Part shown: positions 9,701 to 18,702 of the stretch, piece by piece
How positions within the stretch are numbered: the stretch's first letter is position 1
Layout of the letters: every line of letters starts with the position of its first letter
Assembly (NCBI GenBank): GCA_937911505.1
Contig: CALEMF010000069.1
Span: 1-64,000, forward strand
Length of the DNA stretch: 64,000 nt
Direction of reading: 5' to 3'
Source: an uncultured Cytophagales bacterium
GTDB lineage: Bacteria; Bacteroidota; Bacteroidia; Cytophagales; Thermonemataceae
Program-made: the position numbers and the translations under genes
The notes under the pieces: model-generated
Seen by the model: the letters and a program-made list of their open reading frames with translations, nothing else
Told to the model about the DNA's origin: nothing
Database searches by the model: none

Positions 9701-11157
9701 AGCGGTGGGTTGGTGACCTGAGCTAAATTATGGCAGAAGTAATCGAAGAAAGAACGGGGCTCTTCTGAAAAGATGGCTAGTCGAGCGGTATCGCCCATAG
9801 AGCCAATTGGCTCTTTCCCCTTTGTGATCATGGGGATAAGAATCTTCTTAAAATCTTCTTGGGTATAATTAAATACATACTTTTGGTGTAGATGCTGCGG
9901 GATTTGTCTTTCTGTAGGAGAGAAAGCGAGCGGGAAAGTACGTTTATCAAATTGAGCATCAAAGTTATAGCGCGATTGGCTGGGGTCTACAATGTATACT
10001 TGCCCAGTCTTATGGCTTACTCGTACGCCTGTGCCTGCTTTTAGCGCTCCTTTGGCAAGAATATGAGATTCTTCTAAATGAAAAGAACCTGCCTCAGAAG
10101 AGAGATAGAAGTTGTTTTCTGTCATTGCCCAGCGACAAGGCCGAAAGCCATTACGATCGAGGCGTGCCCCAATATTTTCGCTGTCGGCATAGGTGATTAA
10201 AGCAGGACCATCCCAAGGCTCCATGGCACGTCCCCAAAAATCATAGTAATCGTTTTGGTGATTGGCCGGTGGCATCAAAATCGCTAAAATCTCATCAATG
10301 TACGGAATACTACTGCGATACATGAGCGCTTCTATCATTTCATTCAGGCTGCCAGAGTCGCTGATGCCTTTTGCAGTAAGCAACTCTCCTTCGTACAAAC
10401 CAAGGGCTTTCTCTCGCGACACAGCCCAAGAGCGGTTGCCTGTAATGGTGTTAAACTCTCCGTTGTGTCCGATGAGGCGAAAAGGCTGGGCTTTGTCCCA
10501 CGTACTTTTAGTATTGGTACTAAAACGCCTATGAAACAACCCAAAGCGACTTTTATAAGCGGGGTTTTGTAAATCTAAGTAAAAACGATCTAGATCGGCG
10601 GCACAAGTAAGGGCTTTGTAAATAATGGTAGTGGCAGAGAGAGAAGCAAAGAAAAGTTCAGGAAGTTGTTCTTGCCTCAATTTGGTACGGGTATACTGCT
10701 TACACTTATAGAGGAGCTTATCGAAAGAGCTGTCTGTACGGCAGTAGGCGGGTCGCTCTAAGATAGCCTGTAAAATAAAGGGCAAGTATTTTCTAGCATC
10801 TTCCCCTAACACTGCTTCTTCAACGGGTACTTTCCTGTAGTCAATTACCTTAACTCCCATAAAAGCAAAGGTATTCTCGAAGACGGTTAGCACCTGACGC
10901 CGCTCTACCTGATTGGCTGGTGTAAAAAGCGTAGCTACAGCAATGGTTCCTCTTTCGTATCCTAATAGCTCAAAAGGAATATCTGTCATAATACCCGCAC
11001 CATCTCCTGAACGTTGGTCAGCACTACATGCGCCTCTATGTTCTTGACATTTGAGAGCCTGTAGTGTTTTTTGAACAGTTTGAAAGGTATAGCTAGCTTT
11101 CCTGCTGGTTACAAAGCCTACACCACAGGAAGATTTTTCTTTAAGCGACTCCCACAT
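6739..11157 (-). CDS. gltB: Glutamate synthase, large (alpha) subunit
   Basis: GOGAT large subunit (1472 residues) that makes two glutamates from glutamine and 2-oxoglutarate. Domains in order: class II glutamine amidotransferase with the likely nucleophile Cys11 in CGVGFVTSR after a ten-residue propeptide, and FHRRFSTNT; a central domain; the FMN-binding synthase domain (FGSGAMSFGAIS, GEGGENPYYY, KPGEGGQLMG); a 3Fe-4S cysteine cluster CIMARVCEKNTC near residue 1090; and the C-terminal GXGXG beta-helix domain (GGTLYVNG, GGGMTGGEVIVYG). Length and order match bacterial GltB. The small subunit gltD is not in the window. It is the first gene of the operon with PII and amt, so the three are probably regulated together by nitrogen supply. 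Confidence 0.97.
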   Translation of the reverse strand: MWESLKEKSSCGVGFVTSRKASYTFQTVQKTLQALKCQEHRGACSADQRSGDGAGIMTDIPFELLGYERGTIAVATLFTPANQVERRQVLTVFENTFAFMGVKVIDYRKVPVEEAVLGEDARKYLPFILQAILERPAYCRTDSSFDKLLYKCKQYTRTKLRQEQLPELFFASLSATTIIYKALTCAADLDRFYLDLQNPAYKSRFGLFHRRFSTNTKSTWDKAQPFRLIGHNGEFNTITGNRSWAVSREKALGLYEGELLTAKGISDSGSLNEMIEALMYRSSIPYIDEILAILMPPANHQNDYYDFWGRAMEPWDGPALITYADSENIGARLDRNGFRPCRWAMTENNFYLSSEAGSFHLEESHILAKGALKAGTGVRVSHKTGQVYIVDPSQSRYNFDAQFDKRTFPLAFSPTERQIPQHLHQKYVFNYTQEDFKKILIPMITKGKEPIGSMGDTARLAIFSEEPRSFFDYFCHNLAQVTNPPLDYLREKMVTDLRTYLGRKPNIFEKKNLIPPRVAYELASPILSLGQMEQILQMTETPTQDKRLLAQQFDITFPSAFGEVGFRSKLSQLAKDVKAAVKAGVSIIILTDQAASYEYPPIPILLAIGAVASHLRESGLRLKFSLVAHTGAIRTTHQIAATIGMGAAAVCPYLALEVARFEQEKTLDKLTADQKERNLIQAYENGLLKVMSKMGISVVRSYQSSRLFTSIGLSKELISEYFAGVTPKLSGIGLKEIVQDVMRNLESAKVAEEAGKLLNIYQFKEHARGQEGEKHAMTARRSKVIHQLVRETGKQLDDVALYKEYLQLGFEEEPINIRHLFQLKKAKTPTPKEALQTLAAIMAKFGSGAMSFGAISAEAQRDIFYAMKAIGGRSNSGEGGENPYYYTEGITAFSKQIASGRFGVNALYLISGQEIQIKMAQGAKPGEGGQLMGVKVNELIAQSRNSLVGVDLISPPPMHDIYSIEDLKQLIYELKQLCPGVKVNVKLVAGAGVGTIACGVAKAGADVIHISGGEGGTGAASLSSMKHAGLPWELGLIEVHQALLANNLRHMVKLRTDGGLHTGKEVVVAAILGAEEFDFGKLLLIAQGCIMARVCEKNTCPTGIATHNPRFNAKYKGTKEHIVKMMQYLAEDVQQQLAWLGVKTLEEIIGRTDLLVPNEKHLALIERKKLDLGFALQASNPYVPQQEVHNPFVEPISTLNQQIVQDTEVALQNNHHIQLSYHIQPTDRAIPATLNGRLAHQQHLQFQKQFQEKQEHTKHLPYTSKIHLTFTGSAGQSFCAYLTEHTEVRLLGEANDAVGKTMSGGKIVIQPHPEAVFEAEKNVIIGNVALYGATGGTLYVNGLAADRFAVRNSGATAVVEGVGLHACEYMTRGKIIILGDTSHNIGGGMTGGEVIVYGDKQAYVNQEYIALDQLNYEELQALRVLLEDYVAETASKRAQQILANWQETQAHFQRYKPIGLIEKEKLETTNVA

Positions 11158-11448
11158 ATTGTACTTTTTAAAGATTGTTTAGTAGTTATTAAAGCGCCCT
11201 GCAAGACGTTGTTTTTACTTGACAGGCAATCTTAAAAGTAGTTATTTTTTTCATCAAAAACAATTTATACAAAATTTTAGTTTGTTTAACTTATACATTA
11301 CCATTTTTTATTCTGCAAGCATTTTTAGCAAAGGTAGTTAAACAAAACACCAAAAAATATAATTATACCAATAATAATTTATACTTTTTGGTCATAAATT
11401 GCTTCTACAATCACTATAATTTTATTAAAAACCAGGATGTGTTGGTTA
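11158..11448. other. AT-rich intergenic region upstream of gltB
   Basis: About 290 bp of very AT-rich sequence holds the expected promoter region of the gltB-glnK-amt operon. TTTG-type and TA-rich tracts are present near 11280-11300, but no site can be fixed with confidence. No coding sequence was seen. Confidence 0.5.
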
Positions 11449-11982
11449 TTACATTCTATGGCGATTACACTCTTTTCTAGTATAATACACCACTGATCTT
11501 GTAATCTCTTCAAGCATCTTGAATTGTGCTTGTGCTTCTGTTAAGAAAGCAGGATGTGTATTTTCGCTGTCAATGTGTATCTGATCAACTATGATGTCAA
11601 TCAAATCAATAGGGTGTGTATAACTACTATAGGGCAGGCTATTATTCTCAAATAGACTTTTTAGGATACTTTCTAAGCCTACTAAGCACTCTTTTATGGC
11701 TTTTTGGTTTACCTCAAAGTCGTCTAAGTCTTCGTATTCTTCGTCTGTAAAAGATAGGAGAGCTTTTACACTTGGATGGTGCCTCACGTCGATCTTTCTT
11801 GTGTCGTTCATTTCCCATAGAAGATCGAAACAGGCTTGAAAACCCTTATAATACTTGTATTCTTTTGTTGTGATCTTCTCAAAGACATAATTTAGACACC
11901 ATAGATTCCAAAAAAGTAGGTTCTCAGGTTTTATTTGAGGCAGTTGTTTTTCTATGATGCTTGCGTAATCGGTATATTTCAA
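11449..11982 (-). CDS. Hypothetical protein, 177 aa, helical
   Basis: Soluble, acidic, predicted mostly helical protein with no signal peptide. The middle part (YYKGFQACFDLLWEMND) faintly recalls the DUF416/YjaG pattern, but the match is too weak to assign. It stands alone between the nitrogen operon and the T9SS beta-helix genes, followed by the terminator that also closes the gene to its right on the same strand. Function unknown. Reading-frame length and codon use support a real gene. Confidence 0.6.
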   Translation of the reverse strand: MKYTDYASIIEKQLPQIKPENLLFWNLWCLNYVFEKITTKEYKYYKGFQACFDLLWEMNDTRKIDVRHHPSVKALLSFTDEEYEDLDDFEVNQKAIKECLVGLESILKSLFENNSLPYSSYTHPIDLIDIIVDQIHIDSENTHPAFLTEAQAQFKMLEEITRSVVYYTRKECNRHRM

Positions 11983-12032
11983 AATGAGGTATTTTGTACT
12001 TTCTTTAACTAACAGTACTTGTACAACGATAA

Positions 12033-12054
12033 AAAAAGCCGCTCAGTGCTGAGC
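12033..12054 (-). terminator. Intrinsic terminator after the first beta-helix gene
   Basis: A perfect GC-rich stem (AGCCGCTCAG / CTGAGCGGCT) with a very short loop is followed on the minus strand by a run of seven T. It lies about 28 bp past the stop of the gene ending at 12082. Confidence 0.85.
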
Positions 12055-12081
12055 GGCTTCAGAAATTATAGGGTTATTGGT

Positions 12082-13803
12082 TTATTCTTTTATAATTCTA
12101 ATCGTTTCTACACCTTTGTTCGTCTCTAATTTCAAAATATACAAGCCTTTTTCTAATGCAGCTACCTCAAGGTGAGTAGCCGTTTGCCAAGTTTTAAGTA
12201 CTTCACCCTGCAAGCTGGTAAGGGTAGTAGAGTAAACCTTTACTTCTTTATCAGTTTGTAAGTGAATCACTTCTTTGACAGGGTTCGGATATACTATCAT
12301 TTCACTTTCAGTAAGTTGTAGCTCACTCATAGGGCCAACTGGAACACCTGTTGTGTTACAACTTCCATCACCCGATGTACAAAACTCATAAGCACCCATC
12401 TCTACCGTACTTTCTAAAATACGATTATTAACACTAATATCTGTGGTAACGCCTGCTGGGACAAGGCTATTGTTACCTGTATTACGCGCAGGAGAAGAAG
12501 CCTGTAAACGTAGATTAGGTGTAGCAGCCGTAGGATTCACAAATTGAGGATTTTGATTGAGGATATTACCACCCAGATCTCTCACACGATTGATGGTAGG
12601 ATGCGGATTAGGAATCGAAAATACGGGATCGCTACTTGTACCACTCGAATTGAAAGAGCTAGCTTCTAGCAAGCTATTTTGCACATTGACGTGTAGTCCT
12701 GAATCTAACCATATCAATTTCCCAATCTTATTCAGATTATTCCAAGAAACACAATTTTCAAAGCTCATCACTGTCAGGGGGTTGGTATCAGTAGGTTGAT
12801 TTTGAAGAGGCCAAGAAGCAGCAGCAGAAAAGGATATATCCTCAACCACAAGCGAGTGTAGTGACTCGTCTATTTTACCATTTCCATAAAAGGTACAGTT
12901 TGTGAAGTTATTATCAAAACTAGCTGGTAAATGTGATAGCTCAATCCATAGTACAGTAACATTATTGACAAATAAGGAATTCACTACCTCTATCTCTACC
13001 GTACCTCCTCCATTACCTAGAAAGTTAGATACGTCAACACCAAATATCCGATCGTTATTATTGAATTCGCAATTACTGATCTCAGGTGAGAACCTTCCTC
13101 CCTCTACAACTATCCTAAACATACTATAGGTAGGCCACTGATCGAAATCAGTAAATTGGCAGTTATTGAACTTGGGAGCCCAGTCATCTTGAGGATTTAA
13201 AGTACCTGAAACAAACAGATTAAAATTCTTGAATTCACAATTTTGAAAAGTAGGCTTCAGAATAAGGTTTTCAGGGGTAACGAGTATCCTGTCTCCATCT
13301 TCAAAAATAACATTGGTTACTACTATCTGAGTATTCACTACAGTACCACTTTGATTATTCTCTATTCGTAATGCTTCGTTTCCTTTAACATGTAATCCAT
13401 CTAGTCGGGTTTGACTACTCAAATTGGTCGTTTGTCTCAAGGTTGTTTGGCTACCACTATTGATCGCTTCTAGGTAAGTCGGATAGGTCGTATAACTTCT
13501 CAGCGATTCTACCAGCCAAATAGGATAACGTGTTGCACTCGGATAGCCTCCATTGATTCTAACACCATCCTTGAGTATAAAACCACCAGAAGGCGCTAGG
13601 TAATTTCCCTCTGCCACTCTGATTTCGTCGCCAAAGGTAGCGGATAAAAGCGCTGTGTTGAAGTCGGTGTAAGCGTTGGTCCAACTTGTCCCATTGTTGC
13701 TACCAGTCGCTTGGTAGTCTACATAAATGATGGTGGCTTGGAGCTGGTAGCTCCAGAACGCGAAGAGAAGCGTCCAGAGCCATTTTGTTTGTGTAAGTTG
13801 CAT
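12082..13803 (-). CDS. T9SS-secreted right-handed beta-helix surface protein
   Basis: Secreted protein of 573 residues. A signal peptide ends near TKWLWTLLFAFWSYQLQAT, followed by the DUF1565-like opening IIYVDYQATGSNNGTSW and FGDEIRVAEGNY, typical of parallel beta-helix proteins of the choice-of-anchor type. The middle has repeated N-C-x-F type rungs (NCEFKNF, NCQFTDF, NCEFNNN, NCTFYGN). The C-terminus has a T9SS type-A sorting domain (IVYPNPVKEVIHL ... LEKGLYILKLETN ... RIIKE), so it should be exported by the type IX system and attached or released. It is paralogous to its upstream neighbour, with near-identical ends and a divergent middle. Ligand or enzymatic role unknown. Confidence 0.85.
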   Translation of the reverse strand: MQLTQTKWLWTLLFAFWSYQLQATIIYVDYQATGSNNGTSWTNAYTDFNTALLSATFGDEIRVAEGNYLAPSGGFILKDGVRINGGYPSATRYPIWLVESLRSYTTYPTYLEAINSGSQTTLRQTTNLSSQTRLDGLHVKGNEALRIENNQSGTVVNTQIVVTNVIFEDGDRILVTPENLILKPTFQNCEFKNFNLFVSGTLNPQDDWAPKFNNCQFTDFDQWPTYSMFRIVVEGGRFSPEISNCEFNNNDRIFGVDVSNFLGNGGGTVEIEVVNSLFVNNVTVLWIELSHLPASFDNNFTNCTFYGNGKIDESLHSLVVEDISFSAAASWPLQNQPTDTNPLTVMSFENCVSWNNLNKIGKLIWLDSGLHVNVQNSLLEASSFNSSGTSSDPVFSIPNPHPTINRVRDLGGNILNQNPQFVNPTAATPNLRLQASSPARNTGNNSLVPAGVTTDISVNNRILESTVEMGAYEFCTSGDGSCNTTGVPVGPMSELQLTESEMIVYPNPVKEVIHLQTDKEVKVYSTTLTSLQGEVLKTWQTATHLEVAALEKGLYILKLETNKGVETIRIIKE

Positions 13804-13991
13804 AACTTGTGGTTGTTTTGAAAAGTAAAATATTAGATGTATTACTTTAAATTAAAGCTTTAGCATCAATACAGGTTGTATTACTTTACGAAGGCTGCTT
13901 TTCACTTTACGAAAGTTCGTTTTCATTTGAAGAAGCCGTCATTAGTTGCTTCCTGTACTCTACTTTTACCTGCTGAATGCACAGTAATACA

Positions 13992-14019
13992 AAGAACCAC
14001 TCATCAGTGAGCGGTTCTT
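13992..14019 (-). terminator. Intrinsic terminator after the second beta-helix gene
   Basis: Stem AAGAACCGCTCA / TGAGTGGTTCTT read on the minus strand (one G-T pair) with a short loop, followed by TTTGT. It lies 13 bp past the stop at 14032. Confidence 0.75.
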
Positions 14020-14031
14020 CTCTTTGTTCCT

Positions 14032-15732
14032 TTATTCCTTGATGACTCTGATGGTCATTACGCCTTTATTCGTCTCTACTTTCAAAAGATACAAGCCTTT
14101 TTCTAAAGCGGCTACCTCAAGGTGAGTAGCTGTTTGCCAAGTTTTGAGTACTTCGCCCTGTAAGTTAGTAAGGGTAACAGCGTGTATTTTTACTTCCTTA
14201 CTGACTTGTAGATGAATCACTTCTTGAACTGGATTAGGAAAAACCGTCATTTCATTTTCTGTACTCACCATTTCAAAGGTAGGATCACCAGGATCAACTA
14301 CTATAGGGTTACAAGCACCATCACCTGATTCACAAAACTCATAAGCACCCATATCTACTGCCCCCTCTAGAATACGATCATTGATGGTGATATCTCTGGT
14401 GACACCTGCTGGGATAAGGTTATTATTACCTGCGTTACGAGCGGGAGAAGAAGCTTGTAAACGTAGGTCAGATGTAGCTGCCGTAGGGTTTACAAACTGT
14501 GGATTCTGATTGAGGATATTACCACCCAAATCTCTTACACGGTCGATAGTAGGATGTGGACTAGGAATAGAAAATACAGGATCGCTACTAGCACTTGAAT
14601 TGAAAGAACTTGCTTCCAGTAAGCTATTTTGGACGTTGACGTGTAGACCCGGTGACAGTTCTATGAGCTTTCCAGCATTATTCAAATTACGCCAAGAAAT
14701 ACAATTTCGAAAGCTAGCTACCGTAACTGGGTTGTTGTCATTATATTGCGCGCTATTCCACCAAAAGACAAAAGGTATATTTACAGCAGAACCATTTTCA
14801 TAAAAAGTACAGTTAGTAAAAATATTACCTAAAGCGCCTCGTTCTTGATAAATTTCTACCACACGGTCATTGTCGATGAATAACGAGTTGACTACGTTAA
14901 TTTTCAGGATGCTTCCAATATTGTTAAAAGAACGAAATACAGTTCTATTCCCCGTAAACTCACAATCATTGATTTCAGGCGAGAAAGTACCTCCAAATAA
15001 GTTCACACCAAATACATAGGTTTGTATGTCACTGAACTTACATTTATTAAATTTTGGAGACCAGTTATCTTGTGCGCTTGTATTGCCAATAATGAAATAG
15101 CTAAAGTTTTCAAAAGTACAATTTCGAAAGGTAGGTTGTATGATATAGTCGCCAGCACGAGGAAAGATAACTGCAAACCCTAAAGGAGATGAAGATGAAA
15201 TATTATCTCCCCTAAAAATACAATTACTTACTACCAAACTAGTATTTAATAAAATACCGCTATAGTTAGTGTCTACGATAAGGGCTTCATTTCCTACAAT
15301 GTACAGGCCATCTAGTCGCGTCTGATTACTCAGATTACTTATTTGCCTCAAGGTGGTTTCACTTGTACTGTTGAGAGAAGGAGTAGCTTCTAAGTAAGTT
15401 GGATAGGTCGTATAACTTCTCAGTGACTCCACCAGCCAAATAAGATTGGCAGGATAACGTGTAGCACTCGGATAACCTCCATTGATTCTGACACCATCCT
15501 TGAGCACAAATCCATCTGGAGGTGCCTGATAATTTCCCTCTGCCACTCTGATTTCGTCGCCAAAAGTAGCGGATAAAAGTGCCGAATTAAAGTCGGTGTA
15601 AGCATTGGTCCAACTTGTCCCATTGTTGCTACCAGTTGCTTGGTAGTCTACATAAATAATGGTGGCTTGGAGTTGGTAACTCCAGAAAGCGAAGAGAAGC
15701 GTCCAGAGCCATTTTGTTTGTGTAAGTTGCAT
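14032..15732 (-). CDS. T9SS-secreted right-handed beta-helix surface protein (paralogue)
   Basis: Secreted protein of 566 residues with the same architecture as the downstream neighbour: signal peptide, IIYVDYQATGSNNGTSW opening, beta-helix rungs (NCIFRGD, NCTFENF, KCKFSDI, DCEFTGN, NCTFYEN) and a T9SS type-A sorting domain (TVFPNPVQEVIHL, LEKGLYLLKVETN, RVIKE). The first 70 or so residues and the last 200 are almost the same in both proteins, while the middle rungs differ strongly. Upstream sequence is also shared (CATAACTTGT, TTCACTTTA-GAA motifs), which indicates a tandem duplication including the promoter. Function unknown; exposure on the cell surface is inferred from the sorting domain. 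Confidence 0.85.
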   Translation of the reverse strand: MQLTQTKWLWTLLFAFWSYQLQATIIYVDYQATGSNNGTSWTNAYTDFNSALLSATFGDEIRVAEGNYQAPPDGFVLKDGVRINGGYPSATRYPANLIWLVESLRSYTTYPTYLEATPSLNSTSETTLRQISNLSNQTRLDGLYIVGNEALIVDTNYSGILLNTSLVVSNCIFRGDNISSSSPLGFAVIFPRAGDYIIQPTFRNCTFENFSYFIIGNTSAQDNWSPKFNKCKFSDIQTYVFGVNLFGGTFSPEINDCEFTGNRTVFRSFNNIGSILKINVVNSLFIDNDRVVEIYQERGALGNIFTNCTFYENGSAVNIPFVFWWNSAQYNDNNPVTVASFRNCISWRNLNNAGKLIELSPGLHVNVQNSLLEASSFNSSASSDPVFSIPSPHPTIDRVRDLGGNILNQNPQFVNPTAATSDLRLQASSPARNAGNNNLIPAGVTRDITINDRILEGAVDMGAYEFCESGDGACNPIVVDPGDPTFEMVSTENEMTVFPNPVQEVIHLQVSKEVKIHAVTLTNLQGEVLKTWQTATHLEVAALEKGLYLLKVETNKGVMTIRVIKE

Positions 15733-15982
15733 AACTTGTAGTTGTTTTGAAAAATTAAAAGATGAATATATAGAAGTAATTTAGGTTTTTATGATGAATA
15801 CTTCATAGATTAATTTGCTAATTTTTCATTTCACTTTATGAAGGAGTTCTTCTACTTGAAGAAAGGTATCGTTTACTATTTTTCTTCTACAAATTATAGC
15901 TTTCCTACTTGGTGAGATAGTAAAACTATCTTAACTTAGTAACGATTAATTTTCAACCGCTAAAACTTATACTTCATACGCT

Positions 15983-18688
15983 ATGTCCGCTAAAATCGCT
16001 TGGCACTTGATGCATGCCTCTGAGGCCGTTAAAATGCTCAAAAGCCATCTGACACAAGGCCTTAATGATGCTACCGTAACACAAAAAAGGCAGCAAGAAG
16101 GCACCAATACACTTACCCAAAAAAAAGGGGAGTCTTTATTAATTTTATTCCTGAAAGAGTTCCACACACCACTTATCTATATCTTACTCATTGCAGCCGT
16201 CATTGTCGGGTTTCTACAAGAATGGGTGGAAATGGGTGTCATTTTAGGAGTGGTTTTCATCAATGCCATTATTGGTTTTGTGCAAGAATCCAAAGCACTG
16301 CGTTCTATCCAAGCGCTAGCCAAGGTATTAAACTACCAGGCAGTAGTGATCAGAAATCAGCAAAGGCAAACGATTCCCGCTACCGACCTCGTTTCTGGTG
16401 ACATTGTTTTGTTACAGTCGGGTGATCGTGTACCGGCTGACCTGCGGCTCTTTGAGGTAAAAGAGCTACAGGTAGATGAATCAGCACTTACGGGAGAATC
16501 CTTACCTGTAGAAAAAAAAGTAGCTACCCTAGAGAGTGAAGTAGTATTAGGCGACCGTAGCAATATGGCATACTCTTCTACACTTATCACCCAAGGGATA
16601 GCCAAAGGGATTGTGGTAGCTACGGGTGATCGTACTGAGATTGGGAAGATCAACCAAATGATCTCTTCAGCAGATATCTTAGTGACACCACTTACTAAGA
16701 AAATTAATGATTTTAGTCGCTTTATCCTTTGGGTCATTCTCGCGCTGACAGGTATTGTAATGACGGCCAGTCTCTTGAGTGGTAAATCTCTGAACGATGC
16801 TCTCTTGGAAGGGGTTGCCTTGGCCGTAGGTGCTATTCCTGAGGGGTTGCCGGCTGCACTCACCATTACGCTAGCGATTGGTGTCTCACGTATGGCACAG
16901 CGCCGCGCGATTATTCGGAAGCTTCCTGCTGTGGAGACACTGGGGAGCACCACGATTATTTGTTCTGATAAAACTGGTACACTTACACAGAATGAGATGA
17001 CCGTACAGAAACTTTTTATAGGTGACACACTTATTAATGTCAGTGGTATAGGCTACCAACCTACGGGAGCATTTCATAAAGGAGAAGAAGAAATTGACCC
17101 ACTTGCCCAAGCAACTATAAAAGAGCTGCTTAAAGCAGGCTTATTGTGCAATGATGCGCAACTTATACAAAAAGAAGAGGTTTGGCGTGTGGAAGGAGAC
17201 CCTACTGAGGGGTGTTTACTTACGGTGGGAATGAAGGCAGGTTTCGATTTACCTACCACGCATCAGCAATTTCCGCGAGTGGAAGAGATTCCTTTTGAGT
17301 CTGCCTATCAATACATGGCCACCTTACATACCACTCCTACACAAGAGCAAACTTATATTTATATGAAGGGGGCTGTAGAGAAAATACTCGCCCGCTGTAA
17401 CCAGCAGATAGACTTCACAGGTACGCTACACCCTCTTGATGCAACGGCTATTGAAGCCAAGGTAGATCAGTTGGCTGCCCAAGGGCTTAGGGTGCTGGCT
17501 TTTGCACGTAAGGAAGTAGCCGCACAACAAAATACACTTACCCACCAAGATGTTGCTACAGGGCTCACTTTTTTAGGCTTACAAGCTATGATCGATCCTC
17601 CTCGACCAGAAGCCATCGAAGCCATTGAAGCCTGTAAAACGGCAGGCATTCAGGTAAAAATGATTACGGGCGACCACGTCAAAACAGCCATTGCCATAGC
17701 CAAAAAATTGGGATTAGCCAGTAATACCACCGATACAGAAGGCATTACAGGAAAAGCCATGAGTGAGCTGAGTGATGAAGAGCTAGCTAAAGTAGCCCCA
17801 CAGAAGGAAGTATTTGCCCGGGTAAGTCCTGCCCAAAAGCTACAGCTTATCAAAATATTTCAGGCGCAAGATCATATCGTAGCGATGACAGGCGACGGCG
17901 TCAATGATGCGCCAGCACTACGACAAGCCAATATCGGTATTGCTATGGGTATTACGGGTACAGAAGTGGTGAAAGAAACCAGCGATATGATTCTTACGGA
18001 TGATAACTTTGCAAGCATAGAATTGGCTGTAGAGGAAGGCCGTAGGGTGCTAGATAACCTTATTAAATTTATTACTTGGGCATTACCCACCAATATTGCA
18101 GAAGGCTTGGTAATTCTTATTGCTTCTTTTTTGGGTTTAGTACTGCCTATAACGCCTCTACAGATTCTATGGATCAATATGACCACCACTATCTTCTTGG
18201 GTTCTCCACTAGCCTTTGAACCCAAGGAACCTGATATTATGCAACGGCAACCACGTAACCCTAACGCACCTTTACTTACTAGAGAACTTGTTTGGCGGAT
18301 GCTATGGGTAGGTTTATTTTTAGTGATTGGTGTTTACATCGTTTATGAGTATGCGATTCAGCAGGGGAGTTCTGTAGCACAAGCCCGTACATTGGCGGTT
18401 AATATCATTGTATTTGGGGAGCTTTTCTACCTGTATAATATGCGCTCTCTTTTGTATTCACAGTTTACCATTGGCTTCTTTACTAACCCTTGGCTAGTAG
18501 CCGGCACCTTGGTGATGACGGGGATTCAGCTACTTTTTACGTATTCGCCTTTCATGAATAAGCTATTTGACACCGCCCCTATTACCTTGCAGGGCTGGGT
18601 AGTGGTACTAGCGATTTCCTCTGTACTTTACGGTTTGGTGGAGTTGGAGAAAAATATCAGAAGATGGCGCCTACAGCGAAAGAAATAA
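15983..18688 (+). CDS. P2-type cation-transporting ATPase (PMA1/Ca2+-ATPase-like)
   Basis: Ion pump of 901 residues in the inner membrane. The N-terminal cation ATPase domain (AVKMLKSHLTQGLND) is followed by the actuator motif TGES near residue 170, the phosphorylation motif SDKTGTLT with Asp at about residue 330, nucleotide-domain motifs KGAVEKIL and MITGDHVKTA, the hinge TGDGVNDAPAL and a C-terminal six-helix domain. The M4 motif PEGLPA matches SERCA-type pumps. In M5 the N..E pair is kept (PTNIAEGL), but M6 reads WINMTTTIF where Ca2+ pumps have an Asp after N..T. The whole resembles cyanobacterial PMA1-type ATPases, so the transported ion is uncertain. It runs convergent with the GDPD gene, 14 bp apart. 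Confidence 0.93.
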   Translation: MSAKIAWHLMHASEAVKMLKSHLTQGLNDATVTQKRQQEGTNTLTQKKGESLLILFLKEFHTPLIYILLIAAVIVGFLQEWVEMGVILGVVFINAIIGFVQESKALRSIQALAKVLNYQAVVIRNQQRQTIPATDLVSGDIVLLQSGDRVPADLRLFEVKELQVDESALTGESLPVEKKVATLESEVVLGDRSNMAYSSTLITQGIAKGIVVATGDRTEIGKINQMISSADILVTPLTKKINDFSRFILWVILALTGIVMTASLLSGKSLNDALLEGVALAVGAIPEGLPAALTITLAIGVSRMAQRRAIIRKLPAVETLGSTTIICSDKTGTLTQNEMTVQKLFIGDTLINVSGIGYQPTGAFHKGEEEIDPLAQATIKELLKAGLLCNDAQLIQKEEVWRVEGDPTEGCLLTVGMKAGFDLPTTHQQFPRVEEIPFESAYQYMATLHTTPTQEQTYIYMKGAVEKILARCNQQIDFTGTLHPLDATAIEAKVDQLAAQGLRVLAFARKEVAAQQNTLTHQDVATGLTFLGLQAMIDPPRPEAIEAIEACKTAGIQVKMITGDHVKTAIAIAKKLGLASNTTDTEGITGKAMSELSDEELAKVAPQKEVFARVSPAQKLQLIKIFQAQDHIVAMTGDGVNDAPALRQANIGIAMGITGTEVVKETSDMILTDDNFASIELAVEEGRRVLDNLIKFITWALPTNIAEGLVILIASFLGLVLPITPLQILWINMTTTIFLGSPLAFEPKEPDIMQRQPRNPNAPLLTRELVWRMLWVGLFLVIGVYIVYEYAIQQGSSVAQARTLAVNIIVFGELFYLYNMRSLLYSQFTIGFFTNPWLVAGTLVMTGIQLLFTYSPFMNKLFDTAPITLQGWVVVLAISSVLYGLVELEKNIRRWRLQRKK

Positions 18689-18702
18689 AAGGAAGTATCT
18701 TT

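Noticed and set aside
16357..17028. Long minus-strand open frame (223 codons) inside the cation ATPase gene
   Set aside because: Antisense shadow of a gene with complete P-type ATPase motifs; Ser/Ile-rich composition typical of antisense frames.
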